The notes beneath the pieces are model-generated. The model was given only the letters and a program-made list of their open reading frames with translations. It ran no database searches and was not told where the DNA came from. 29,574 bases of DNA from an uncultured Collinsella sp. Lineage in GTDB: Bacteria > Actinomycetota > Coriobacteriia > Coriobacteriales > Coriobacteriaceae. Each line of letters begins with the position of its first letter. Within the stretch, counting starts at the first letter, position 1. Both the position numbers and the translations under genes were made by a program. The stretch covers positions 1 to 29,574 of the forward strand of contig UQEO01000013.1 of the NCBI GenBank assembly GCA_900540095.1, in the 5' to 3' direction. Positions 13,947-21,082 of the stretch are shown here, piece after piece.

Positions 13947-15026
13947 ATGGCAGATTCCAAGCAGGCTCCACTCGACTCCGCGGCAGCCGCAAAAGCAGCG
14001 TTCGCTTCGGTCCAGGATAAGCCGTTCCCTAACGACATCTTTACGGCTCCCGAGCTTCGCTGGGCTGTGATCGGTTGTGGCGTTATCGCCAACCAAATGG
14101 CCCAGTCCCTCGCGCTGGCCGGCCGCAAGCTTGCGGGCGTCGCCAACCGCACGCTGTCCAAGGCCCAGGCTTTTGCTGAGCAGTATGGCATCGAGAAGGT
14201 CTATGAAACGGTTGAGGACCTCTATGCCGATCCGGATATCGACGCCGTCTATATCACCACGCCGCACAACACGCATATCACCTATCTGCGTGCCGCGCTG
14301 GCCGCCGGCAAGCACGTGCTCTGCGAGAAGGCCATTACCCTCAACTCTGCCGAGCTCGACGAGGCCCGTGCCATCGCCGACGAGCACAACGTGGTCCTTA
14401 TGGATGCCACCACGGTGCTCCACATGCCCTTGTATCAGGAGCTGCGCCGCCGCATGGATGCCGGCGACTTTGGACGCATGAACCTCGCCCAGCTCAACTT
14501 TGGCAGCTACAAGGAGTACGGCGACCTGACCAACCGCTTTTACAATCGCAACCTTGCTGGCGGTGCCATGCTCGATATTGGCGTCTATGCCCTGTCCGTC
14601 ATGCGCCTCTTTATGGCAAGCCAGCCCGCTGAGGTCGTTTCGCTGGGCAACACCTGCGAGACTGGCGTTGACGTCGCGGGTGGCATCGTCTGCCGAAATG
14701 CCGAGCAGCAGCTGGGCGTCGTGAGCCTTACGCTCCACTCCAAGCAGCCCAAGCGCTCGGTCATCAGCTTCGACAAGTGCTACATCGAGGTCAATGAATA
14801 TCCGCGTGCCGATCACGCGACCATCGTGTGGACTGCGGACGGCCACCGCGAGGAGGTCCACGCTGGCACCGAGGCTTACGCCCTGTGCTATGAGATGGCC
14901 GACCTGGAGAAGGCCGTTGCCGGCGACGACTCCAAGCGCGAGCTGCTGGATTATGCTTCTGATGTTATGGAGCTTATGACCAAGCTCCGCGCCGACTGGG
15001 GAGTTGTGTACCCCGAGGAGGAGTAA
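13947..15026 (+). CDS. Gfo/Idh/MocA family NAD(P)-dependent oxidoreductase
   Basis: A 359-residue oxidoreductase of the Gfo/Idh/MocA family, which oxidise or reduce sugars, inositols or related hydroxy compounds. The N-terminal Rossmann fold begins at about residue 31 (WAVIGCGVIANQMAQSL) and includes VYITTPHNTHITY and LCEKAITLN, the place of the conserved E-K-P motif, with alanine instead of proline. The C-terminal beta-sheet domain starts with GGAMLDIGVYALSV. A roughly 30-residue extension precedes the Rossmann fold. The start at 13947 has AGGAGG five bases upstream; in-frame ATGs at 13878 and 13929 are less well placed. The DeoR-type regulator follows 3 nt later. The substrate cannot be inferred, though a carbohydrate is likely given the regulator family. 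Confidence 0.88.
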   Translation: MADSKQAPLDSAAAAKAAFASVQDKPFPNDIFTAPELRWAVIGCGVIANQMAQSLALAGRKLAGVANRTLSKAQAFAEQYGIEKVYETVEDLYADPDIDAVYITTPHNTHITYLRAALAAGKHVLCEKAITLNSAELDEARAIADEHNVVLMDATTVLHMPLYQELRRRMDAGDFGRMNLAQLNFGSYKEYGDLTNRFYNRNLAGGAMLDIGVYALSVMRLFMASQPAEVVSLGNTCETGVDVAGGIVCRNAEQQLGVVSLTLHSKQPKRSVISFDKCYIEVNEYPRADHATIVWTADGHREEVHAGTEAYALCYEMADLEKAVAGDDSKRELLDYASDVMELMTKLRADWGVVYPEEE

Positions 15027-15029
15027 GCG

Positions 15030-15776
15030 ATGCTTGCGGAAGATAGGCTCAACGCGATCGTGTCGATGGTGCAGCAGGCCGGCTCGGTTACCGTGCCGGA
15101 GCTTGCCGAAGCCCTAGGCGTGACGGCGTCTACCATTCGGCGCGACCTGCAGACGCTCGACCGAGCTCATCGCATCGCCAAGGTCCACGGTGGAGCGACG
15201 AGTCTTGAGCGCGCGCACGTGACGCGCGACCTAACGCTTAATGAGCGCAGCGACCTCCATAACGACGACAAGGAGCGTATCTGCGCCCGTGCGGCGGCGC
15301 TTGTGGAGCCCGAGAGCTTTGTATACATCGACTCGGGCTCGACGACGCTGAGGCTCATCGAGCATCTTCCACACCTTGAAGATGTCACCTATGTGACCGA
15401 TTCCGTGCTCCATGCTCAGCACCTTGCTTTGCGCGGCATGCGTACCGTGGTGTTGGGCGGCGAGCTCAAACCCGAGACCGAGGCGCTCGTTGGCCCCGAT
15501 GCCTTGGCAACCTTAGACCGCTACAACTTCAACTGTGGCTTTTGGGGCTCTAACGGCATTGCCGCCGAGCAGGGCTTCACGGCGCCCGATATCGAGGAAG
15601 CACAGGTCAAGCGTATCTCGATGCGCCATACCGCCAAACGCTTTGTAATCTCGGACGCCAGTAAATTTGGCATGGTGGCGCCCGTCAAGTTCGCGGACTT
15701 CCGCGACGCAACGATTATCACTGCGGGCGAGGTCCCCGCCAAGTACCGGGCAATGGACAACGTCATCACTGTCTAA
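15030..15776 (+). CDS. DeoR/GlpR family transcriptional regulator
   Basis: A 248-residue regulator. The N-terminal winged helix-turn-helix (residues about 6-58: VTVPELAEALGVTASTIRRD) is the DeoR type, and the C-terminal sugar-phosphate sensing domain has YIDSGSTTLRLIEHL and a later GSNGIAAEQGFTAPD. Such proteins usually repress sugar catabolic genes and are released by a phosphorylated sugar. It is placed 3 nt after the oxidoreductase stop codon and so is co-transcribed with it; it probably controls this two-gene unit through the upstream palindrome at 13875-13892. No sugar transporter or kinase is adjacent. Confidence 0.92.
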   Translation: MLAEDRLNAIVSMVQQAGSVTVPELAEALGVTASTIRRDLQTLDRAHRIAKVHGGATSLERAHVTRDLTLNERSDLHNDDKERICARAAALVEPESFVYIDSGSTTLRLIEHLPHLEDVTYVTDSVLHAQHLALRGMRTVVLGGELKPETEALVGPDALATLDRYNFNCGFWGSNGIAAEQGFTAPDIEEAQVKRISMRHTAKRFVISDASKFGMVAPVKFADFRDATIITAGEVPAKYRAMDNVITV

Positions 15777-15793
15777 CAGCGAGACAAGGCCAA

Positions 15794-15830
15794 AACCACC
15801 ACGAAGGTGCCTGTCCCCATTGTGGTGGTT
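15794..15830. repeat. Hairpin holding copy 1 of a CCACCACxAAGGTGCCTG repeat
   Basis: AACCACCAC (15794-15802) pairs with GTGGTGGTT (15822-15830). The 21-bp word at 15796-15816 recurs at 16085-16105 with two differences. It lies 18 bp after the regulator's stop codon. Confidence 0.6.
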
Positions 15831-15862
15831 AGTAACGAAAACCGAGTAGTTTTCTCAATAGA

Positions 15863-15898
15863 AAAGCGGCAACGTCCATCACGGGCGTTGCCGCTTTC
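15863..15898 (+). terminator. Terminator after the DeoR-type regulator
   Basis: AAAGCGGCAACG (15863-15874) pairs with CGTTGCCGCTTT (15886-15897), 12 bp with an 11-nt loop. The following tract is TCGTTGT, only moderately T-rich on the plus strand, while the stem begins with an A-run that would serve the minus strand (bidirectional use is possible). Confidence 0.75.
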
Positions 15899-15913
15899 GT
15901 TGTCTGCCGGTTT

Positions 15914-16050
15914 GTCTAAGTCTGTAACAACTGGACCGTTAAAAGTGGGCTAGGTGTTACAGATTGAGATTTTCCCTTAAGGGGGATTTGAATGTCTCGA
16001 TCTGTAACGGATAGACCGGAAAATGGGTTCTAACTGTTACAGATCGAGAC
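15914..16050. repeat. Two related palindromic repeat units with an 80-bp period
   Basis: Unit 1 (15914-15970) and unit 2 (15994-16050) have the same layout: a 15-bp arm, a 27-bp centre containing GACCG and AAAA(G)TGGG, and the inverted 15-bp arm. In unit 2 the arms (GTCTCGATCTGTAAC and its complement) match perfectly; in unit 1, 12 of 15 positions match. The units share TCTGTAAC and GTTACAGAT. They may be dispersed palindromic repeats or binding sites. No gene is seen in 15777-16118. Confidence 0.75.
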
Positions 16051-16084
16051 GTTTTGGGACCGCGGCTGAGCCATTGCGGCAAAG

Positions 16085-16116
16085 CCACCACAAAGGTGCC
16101 TGCCCTTTTTGGCAGG
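16085..16116. repeat. Copy 2 of the CCACCACxAAGGTGCCTG repeat with a small hairpin
   Basis: The word at 16085-16105 matches 15796-15816 at 19 of 21 positions. CCTGCC / GGCAGG (16099-16104 / 16111-16116) forms a hairpin followed by TTTT, at the 3' end of the minus-strand pseudouridine synthase gene. Confidence 0.6.
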
Positions 16117-16118
16117 TT

Positions 16119-16778
16119 TTAGGGCTCCCAGGGGCAGGGGGCTTCGATGTGGATGTGCTCACCGGTTACGGGATGCGTAAAGGACACGCTGTGGGCATGG
16201 AGCATCAGGCCGCAGGGGCGCGGCGTTCCGTACAGGTCGTCGCCAACCAGGGGATGGCGCTCGCTTGCCAGATGCACACGGATTTGGTGCTTGCGGCCGG
16301 TGAGCAGCTCGACATCGATATACGAGCGCGTGGGCAGGCCACGACGGCTCTTAAGACGCTTGAGCACCTTCACGCGCGTCTGAGACGGCTTGCCGCTGGC
16401 GCCGACGCGCATCTTGCGGCTGTCGTGACGGTCGCGGGCGATGGGCTTGTCGATGAGCTTTTCGTTCCAGTCGATTTTGCCTTCGGCGAGCGCCAGATAG
16501 TGCTTTTCGAAAGCGTGGTCGATCACCATCTGGTCAAAGGCGGGCTGCGTCTGCTTGTCGAGCGAGAACAGCACCACGCCGGTGGTGTCACGGTCCAGGC
16601 GGTTGAGCGGCTGCATGTCGGTCGCGGCAAAGCCGTCGCCCATCGCCAGCAGCAGGTCGCTGGCGTAGTCGGTGAGCGTGCGCTCGCCGGTGCCGTCGCC
16701 GTGGACGATCATGCCGGCGGGCTTGTCGATGGCCATGAGCCAGGCGTCGCAGTAGAGGACTTGAGGTTCTTCGTTCAC
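16119..16778 (-). CDS. RluA-family RNA pseudouridine synthase
   Basis: A 219-residue pseudouridine synthase that isomerises uridine in rRNA or tRNA. The catalytic motif is PLNRLDRDTTGVVLF with D62 as the nucleophile; most relatives have HRLD, here NRLD. The C-terminal LLTGRKHQIRVHLA and HPLVGDDLYG are the usual family motifs. No S4 domain is present, as in the short RluA-like members. The start is GTG at 16778, with GAAAGG about eight bases upstream. It lies 15 nt downstream of the U32-family gene on the same strand and is likely co-transcribed. The RNA target cannot be named from sequence. Confidence 0.9.
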   Translation of the reverse strand: MNEEPQVLYCDAWLMAIDKPAGMIVHGDGTGERTLTDYASDLLLAMGDGFAATDMQPLNRLDRDTTGVVLFSLDKQTQPAFDQMVIDHAFEKHYLALAEGKIDWNEKLIDKPIARDRHDSRKMRVGASGKPSQTRVKVLKRLKSRRGLPTRSYIDVELLTGRKHQIRVHLASERHPLVGDDLYGTPRPCGLMLHAHSVSFTHPVTGEHIHIEAPCPWEP

Positions 16779-16793
16779 GTGTAAGCCTTTCGG

Positions 16794-19283
16794 TTAGCTG
16801 ATTCCCACAAACATGCAGCCCGAGGTCGCCCCGCGCAGACGGGCGGCGGGCTTACGGCCCGCCTGCGCCGCTTCGACGGCACGACGGACGCGGGCGACGG
16901 CACGGCCCACCTCATCCGTCTCGAGCAACGTTCCGTCAACCATGAGACGACGCACACCGGCATCGAGCAGCTGAGGAACCTGCGGCGTGAGGTCGATGGG
17001 GTAGGCATCGTACAGGCGAGAGCGGCCGTGGATGTCGGTGCGGACGGGCATGACCTTTCCGTCGATATTCTTGAGCGAGAGCTTGCGGGCACGCAGACGG
17101 CAGTTGACACAATCGTGGATGCAGCCGTTGGCAACCTGCAGAATGCAGTGTTCGCTCGTCATAACGCGCGGACGGCCAAAGACGGTGATGCCCAGAGCCG
17201 CGGGCGCGGCGGCGCCGAGCGAGGCAATCTCGTCGAGCGTGATCTCGGGCGAGAGCCAAAATGCGCCGGCTCCGCGCTCGGCAAGCGCCTCCATGCAGGG
17301 TGCGTTGTGAACCGGCAGGCAAGAGCGAATCTCGGCCGTGGCGCCGGCATGCGCGGCTACAGCGAGCTCGGAGATATTGCCGACGGCGACGGTGGCTCCG
17401 GCATTGATCCAGGGATCGACGCGCTCGTGGTCAACGGCACGGCAGACCTCGTCGAGCACGGGCACGATGCCCTGCTCAAACGCATCGGCGGGGGAGAGAT
17501 CGGCCGCATCGAGCGCGTCGGTGGTCATGTAGATGAGCGTTGCACCCTCCGCTCGCGCTGCCTCGGCGGCCTCGAGCGAGGTGACGGTGGCGCAGATCTG
17601 CGGCTCGTCGCGGTAGTGCTCGGGCATGGGCCGCGTACATTTGTCGAGCACCGGCAGCTCGAGCGTGCGGGCACGCTCGTCATACGGTGCCAGAATGGCC
17701 TCCTCCAGCGCCTTGCAGGCGGCGGCGCGCACCTTGTGCACAGCGGAGAAGCCCATGCCGCAGCCCTTATCGAGCGCCACATCAAAGCTCGCGGACTCAA
17801 AGGGCGAGGAGCCCATGCGGCCCACATGCTCTACCAGATCGGACGCCTCGACGGCGCGAGTCTTGGCGGCCTCGACGGTGAAGCCTGTGGCGGCGGCGGG
17901 CGCGGGGTTGTCACAGCAGGTGAGTGTGACGGTAAACGGCTCGCCCAGGCGCGCCACGACGGACACATCAACAGCTCGGCGGCGCAGCACATCGCGCTTG
18001 AGCGCGGCGCCGGCGGCGTCGATGGCACGCTGACTGCGAATCACGCGGACGCGGCAGCCCTCGGGCATGCTGCGGGGTACGCGACATTCGATGATGTCGC
18101 CCGCGGCGGCATCATCGGCGGCAATGGTGGTCAGGAATTGGTCGAACTCATCGTCGTGGCGAAGCTCCAGCAGGTCGCCCTTGCCCACGGGCTCAAACAG
18201 CTCAATACGGGCGATGGCGGCACGGCGACGGCGGTCGTCGGGCTTGAGGCCGCGCACATCGCGGTTGGCCGGGCGGCTGCCCAGCACCGTGCCCACGATC
18301 TGGCCGCGGTTGTTGGAACGCTCGTAGCTCATCATCTCGTCGCCCGAGGTGCCGTCCTGATAGGCGTGCGTAAAGTCGCGGTTGAAGCAGCGCTTGAGCT
18401 GGCGCTGGCGGCCGGCTTCCTCGTCCTTGGCAACGGCGACCCCTGCCAGCATGTCATCAATTTCGTGACGATACACATCAACGATGGAGTACACGTAATC
18501 GGGCGCCTTCATGCGGCCCTCGAGCTTGAGCGATGCGGCACCGGCGTCATACAGACGGCGAACAAGCTGCGAAGTGTTGGTGTCGCGCGGGCATAGCGCA
18601 CGCTCGCGACCGGCAGGGGAGAGCGCGCGACCGTTCTCGTCGATCAACTCGTAGGGCAGGCGGCAGGGCTGGGCGCACATGCCGCGGTTGGCCGATCGTC
18701 CCGCCATGGCAAAGCTCGACAGCAGGCACAGGCCCGAGTAGCAAAAGCAGATGGCGCCATGGCTAAAGACCTCAAGGTCCACATCGGGCGCGGCGTCGTG
18801 GATGGCGGCGATCTCGTCGATGGAGAGCTCGCGCGAGAGAGTCACGCGGTCGGCGCCCTGCTCACGGCACCAAAGGGTTCCGCGGTCGTCGTGGATGTTC
18901 GCCTGGGTCGAGATATGTGTCTCGATGCCGGGCATGGTGCGCTTGACCTCAAAGAACAGACCCCAGTCCTGGATAATGAAGGCATCGGCGCCCAGCGTGG
19001 AGCAGCGATGGATGAGTTGCAGCGCATCGCCCATCTCGGACTGCTTGATGACGATGTTGACCGTGACGTAGACGCGTGACCCGGCTAGATGCGCGGCGCG
19101 GCAGGCCTGCTCAAAGGCCTCATCGGTAAAGTTGGTGGCCTTGCGGCGAGCGTTGAAGCTGCCCATGCCGCAGTAGATGGCGTCTGCCCCCGCGGCGAGT
19201 GCGGCGGCAAAGGGCTCGGGCCCTCCGGCGGGCGCCAAAAGCTCGGGTCTGCGGTTGGTGGTTCGACTGGCGGTTGCGGTCAT
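16794..19283 (-). CDS. U32 family protein (peptidase-U32-like, RlhA/TrhP type)
   Basis: An 829-residue protein of the so-called U32 peptidase family. Family members RlhA, TrhP and UbiU/V are now known as iron-sulfur enzymes that hydroxylate rRNA, tRNA or quinone precursors rather than proteases. The N-terminal TIM-barrel starts ELLAPAGGPEPFAAALAAGAD; the U32 signature is EVFSHGAICFCYSGLCLLSS (171-190), followed by NRGMCAQPCRLPYEL with C203 and C207. A middle region (about 370-520) corresponds to the RlhA-type collagenase-like domain, and a C-terminal portion has further cysteines (ILQVANGCIHDCVNCRLR). E. coli RlhA is about 650 residues, so this form is longer. AAAGGCAGG precedes the ATG at 19283. 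It is paired with an RNA pseudouridine synthase, which fits an RNA-modification role. Confidence 0.85.
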   Translation of the reverse strand: MTATASRTTNRRPELLAPAGGPEPFAAALAAGADAIYCGMGSFNARRKATNFTDEAFEQACRAAHLAGSRVYVTVNIVIKQSEMGDALQLIHRCSTLGADAFIIQDWGLFFEVKRTMPGIETHISTQANIHDDRGTLWCREQGADRVTLSRELSIDEIAAIHDAAPDVDLEVFSHGAICFCYSGLCLLSSFAMAGRSANRGMCAQPCRLPYELIDENGRALSPAGRERALCPRDTNTSQLVRRLYDAGAASLKLEGRMKAPDYVYSIVDVYRHEIDDMLAGVAVAKDEEAGRQRQLKRCFNRDFTHAYQDGTSGDEMMSYERSNNRGQIVGTVLGSRPANRDVRGLKPDDRRRRAAIARIELFEPVGKGDLLELRHDDEFDQFLTTIAADDAAAGDIIECRVPRSMPEGCRVRVIRSQRAIDAAGAALKRDVLRRRAVDVSVVARLGEPFTVTLTCCDNPAPAAATGFTVEAAKTRAVEASDLVEHVGRMGSSPFESASFDVALDKGCGMGFSAVHKVRAAACKALEEAILAPYDERARTLELPVLDKCTRPMPEHYRDEPQICATVTSLEAAEAARAEGATLIYMTTDALDAADLSPADAFEQGIVPVLDEVCRAVDHERVDPWINAGATVAVGNISELAVAAHAGATAEIRSCLPVHNAPCMEALAERGAGAFWLSPEITLDEIASLGAAAPAALGITVFGRPRVMTSEHCILQVANGCIHDCVNCRLRARKLSLKNIDGKVMPVRTDIHGRSRLYDAYPIDLTPQVPQLLDAGVRRLMVDGTLLETDEVGRAVARVRRAVEAAQAGRKPAARLRGATSGCMFVGIS

Positions 19284-19315
19284 ATCCTGCCTTTCAAAAT
19301 GCTCAGATATTCAAA

Positions 19316-19321
19316 AGTATA
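19316..19321 (-). promoter_or_regulatory. Possible -10 box of the U32 gene
   Basis: TATACT on the minus strand lies 33 bp upstream of the U32 start. No good -35 box is visible at the usual distance, so this is tentative. The rest of 19322-19465 holds no gene that can be supported. Confidence 0.3.
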
Positions 19322-19465
19322 GTGGTGCCGTTGCGGCAGGCGATGCCCGTGCTCCAAGCGGGATAAAGTCTTCAGCAGCTTGGGCTGGCTGACCCCGTGG
19401 AGAACCGTTCAGCTGCCAACGGGCGCCGTTGGGCGATAAAATATTCTCTCCAGCTGATAATATTC

Positions 19466-19494
19466 TTGCATCAAACAGAAACCTTGAGTACTAT
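19466..19494 (+). promoter_or_regulatory. Candidate promoter of ridA
   Basis: TTGCAT (19466-19471), a 17-bp spacer and TACTAT (19489-19494) form a plausible sigma70-type promoter about 90 bp before the ridA start. The surrounding DNA is AT-rich compared with the coding regions. Confidence 0.5.
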
Positions 19495-19503
19495 CCCAAA
19501 TCA

Positions 19504-19551
19504 AGCGCGGTGTTCAGACCGAATTGTGCCTCCCGGTGCGAACGCCGCGCT
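19504..19551 (+). promoter_or_regulatory. Stable hairpin in the ridA 5' leader
   Basis: AGCGCGGTGTTC (19504-19515) pairs with GAACGCCGCGCT (19540-19551), 12 bp with one G-U, and ACCG / CGGT pair further inside. It would sit at the very 5' end of a transcript from the promoter at 19466-19494. It leaves the ribosome binding site AAGGAG free. It may stabilise the mRNA or be a regulator site. Confidence 0.5.
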
Positions 19552-19583
19552 CACGCTCTCTATCTGATCGTAAGGAGAAAAAC

Positions 19584-19961
19584 ATGAGCAAGACCGTCGT
19601 GTCTTCCGATAACGCACCCGCAGCCATCGGACCGTATTCCCCCGGTATCCAGACCGGCAACATGGTGTTCCTGTCCGGCCAGCTGGGCATCGACCCCACA
19701 ACTGGCAAGATGCCCGAGGGCGTCGAGGCCCAGGCCAAGCAGTCCCTTGCTAACGTCGAGGCCCTGCTGACTGCCGTCGGCGCTACGTTTGCCGATGTCG
19801 TCAAGACCACGGTCTACCTGGCCGACATTGCCGACTTCGCTGCCGTGAACGAGATCTACGCCTCCAAGTTCGAGGCCCCGTTCCCCGCGCGCAGCGCTTT
19901 CCAGGTTGCCGCCCTTCCGGCTGGCGGTCTGGTCGAGATCGAGGTCGTCGCTGCTCTCTAA
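19584..19961 (+). CDS. ridA: RidA family reactive enamine/imine deaminase
   Basis: A 125-residue protein of the RidA (YjgF/YER057c/UK114) family. RidA hydrolyses 2-aminoacrylate and related enamines/imines to ketoacids and ammonia, protecting PLP enzymes. It has the family pattern AIGPYSPGIQTGNMVFLSGQ, the region VKTTVYLADIADFAAVNEIY, and FPARSAFQVAALPAGGLVEIE, in which the arginine corresponds to the catalytic Arg105 of RidA; this supports true deaminase activity. AAGGAGAAAAAC precedes the ATG at 19584; upstream in-frame starts give an atypical N-terminus. It lies next to a purine-catabolism cluster; related clusters include diaminopropionate ammonia-lyase, which releases 2-aminoacrylate, so its position may be functional. 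Confidence 0.93.
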   Translation: MSKTVVSSDNAPAAIGPYSPGIQTGNMVFLSGQLGIDPTTGKMPEGVEAQAKQSLANVEALLTAVGATFADVVKTTVYLADIADFAAVNEIYASKFEAPFPARSAFQVAALPAGGLVEIEVVAAL

Positions 19962-19991
19962 GGCGTTGGCAACAACTAAACATGACATGCA

Positions 19992-20029
19992 AAAAGACCC
20001 TGCAGCGCGTGCGAGCTGCAGGGTCTTTT
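19992..20029. terminator. Bidirectional terminator between ridA and the regulator
   Basis: AAAAGACCCTGCAGC (19992-20006) and GCTGCAGGGTCTTTT (20015-20029) are exact inverted repeats of 15 bp with an 8-nt loop. The A- and T-runs at each side allow termination of ridA and of the convergent regulator gene. Confidence 0.93.
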
Positions 20030-20073
20030 GTCAAGTGACGGATCGCTTGTGGAGCCGCGCTTCATTTTGCTCG

Positions 20074-20730
20074 TTAGCCCTCCTTGCGAACTTTTTGCAG
20101 GTAGCGGTAGACGCTGGGCTCCGAGATGCCCAGCGCGGTGGCGGCGCAGGCCACGGCGCCCTTGAGCATGAACACCCCGTTGCCGTTGAGGTGGCGAATG
20201 ACGTCCACGCGGTCGCTCTGACCAAGCGACGCTACATCCAGCCCGCGCGCGCTCAGCAACTCGGAAATACTGCGGTCAATGAGCTCCTGTGTAGACTCCG
20301 AAAGACTTTCGACTTCGATAGACGCGGGCTCCGCCCGCCTCGGCACAGCGTCGAAGCAGGCCATGAGCTGCTGAGCCATGGCGTTGATGGAGCGCACAGT
20401 CGAGAGGTCGGTGTTAACGCAGAGCATACCGACGATCTCGTCATTCTCGCGGATAAAGTACGTCGCTGACTCCAACGTCTTGCCTCCGGCGCCGCGCCCC
20501 TCGTAGCCCGTAATAAACGGCAGGTCGCGATACTTGGGATCGTGCATGATCTTGAGTGCCAGATCGGTGGCGGGACCGCCGACCTTGCGGCCGCTCACGA
20601 TGCCGTTGCGAATATCGACGATGGCGTGGTCGGGATCCGAGAAATCGTGCAGCACGATTTCGCTGTTTTTGCCGAGTATCTGCTCCAGAAAATCGACCAT
20701 CGGCAAAAAGCGACGTACGGTCTCGTTCAC
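20074..20730 (-). CDS. YheO/DauR-like PAS-HTH transcriptional regulator
   Basis: A 218-residue regulator with an N-terminal YheO-like PAS domain (FLPMVDFLEQILGKNSEIVL, then ATYFIRENDEIVGMLCVN) and a C-terminal helix-turn-helix (GAVACAATALGISEPSVYRY), the layout of DauR. DauR in Pseudomonas represses D-arginine catabolism; related proteins control other nitrogen-compound pathways. The GTG start at 20730 has AAAGGAG seven bases upstream; in-frame ATGs further upstream (20781, 20871) lack a ribosome binding site. It is divergent from the purine permease with a 350-bp shared upstream region containing several inverted and direct repeats, so it most likely regulates the permease-xdh operon. Its inducer is unknown. 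Confidence 0.88.
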   Translation of the reverse strand: MNETVRRFLPMVDFLEQILGKNSEIVLHDFSDPDHAIVDIRNGIVSGRKVGGPATDLALKIMHDPKYRDLPFITGYEGRGAGGKTLESATYFIRENDEIVGMLCVNTDLSTVRSINAMAQQLMACFDAVPRRAEPASIEVESLSESTQELIDRSISELLSARGLDVASLGQSDRVDVIRHLNGNGVFMLKGAVACAATALGISEPSVYRYLQKVRKEG

Positions 20731-20819
20731 GGGCAACTCCTTTGGGTGAAATCGGAAATGTTCATAACAATTTTTTCTCATGGTAACACGCTGCCCATCA
20801 TCTCGTATATCCGCAGGTA

Positions 20820-20932
20820 CATTGCGTAATGCAGACGAACGGTAGGAATTTAGCGGTAAACGGTTGACCAAAAGAAATGTTAGATGTTATTTTGACCAGA
20901 CACTTTCCTGACCTGCGGAAATGCGTAATTTC
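20820..20932. promoter_or_regulatory. Operator-like repeats between the regulator and the permease
   Basis: Two sites share TGCGTAAT: CATTGCGTAATG (20820-20831) and GAAATGCGTAATTTC (20918-20932), each with palindromic flanks, about 99 bp apart. Between them TTGACCA occurs at 20864 and 20892 (28 bp apart), with TGACCT at 20909. TTGACC (20864-20869) plus TATTTT (20888-20893) is a possible plus-strand promoter. They are candidate binding sites for the divergent regulator. Confidence 0.45.
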
Positions 20933-20968
20933 AGCTGAAGAATAGTCTGATAACAAAAAATTATTATT

Positions 20969-20987
20969 GAGAATGAGAATCATCTTT
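20969..20987. promoter_or_regulatory. Fur-box-like sequence upstream of the permease
   Basis: GAGAATGAGAATCATCTTT agrees with the classical 19-bp Fur box GATAATGATAATCATTATC at 14 of 19 positions. It lies 96 bp before the permease start. It may bring iron control to an operon rich in iron-sulfur proteins, but the match could be chance. Confidence 0.4.
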
Positions 20988-21082
20988 AATACGATATGCA
21001 ATGAAGGCACAACCTCAACCCCGCACTGCGTCACAATAGAGCGTCAGATGCGAAAACAACTACTTCGAGGATTGGTGGTCAA

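Noticed and set aside
17028..18596. Long plus-strand frame opposite the U32 gene
   Set aside because: Composition is typical of an antisense shadow, and the minus strand contains the U32 signature.
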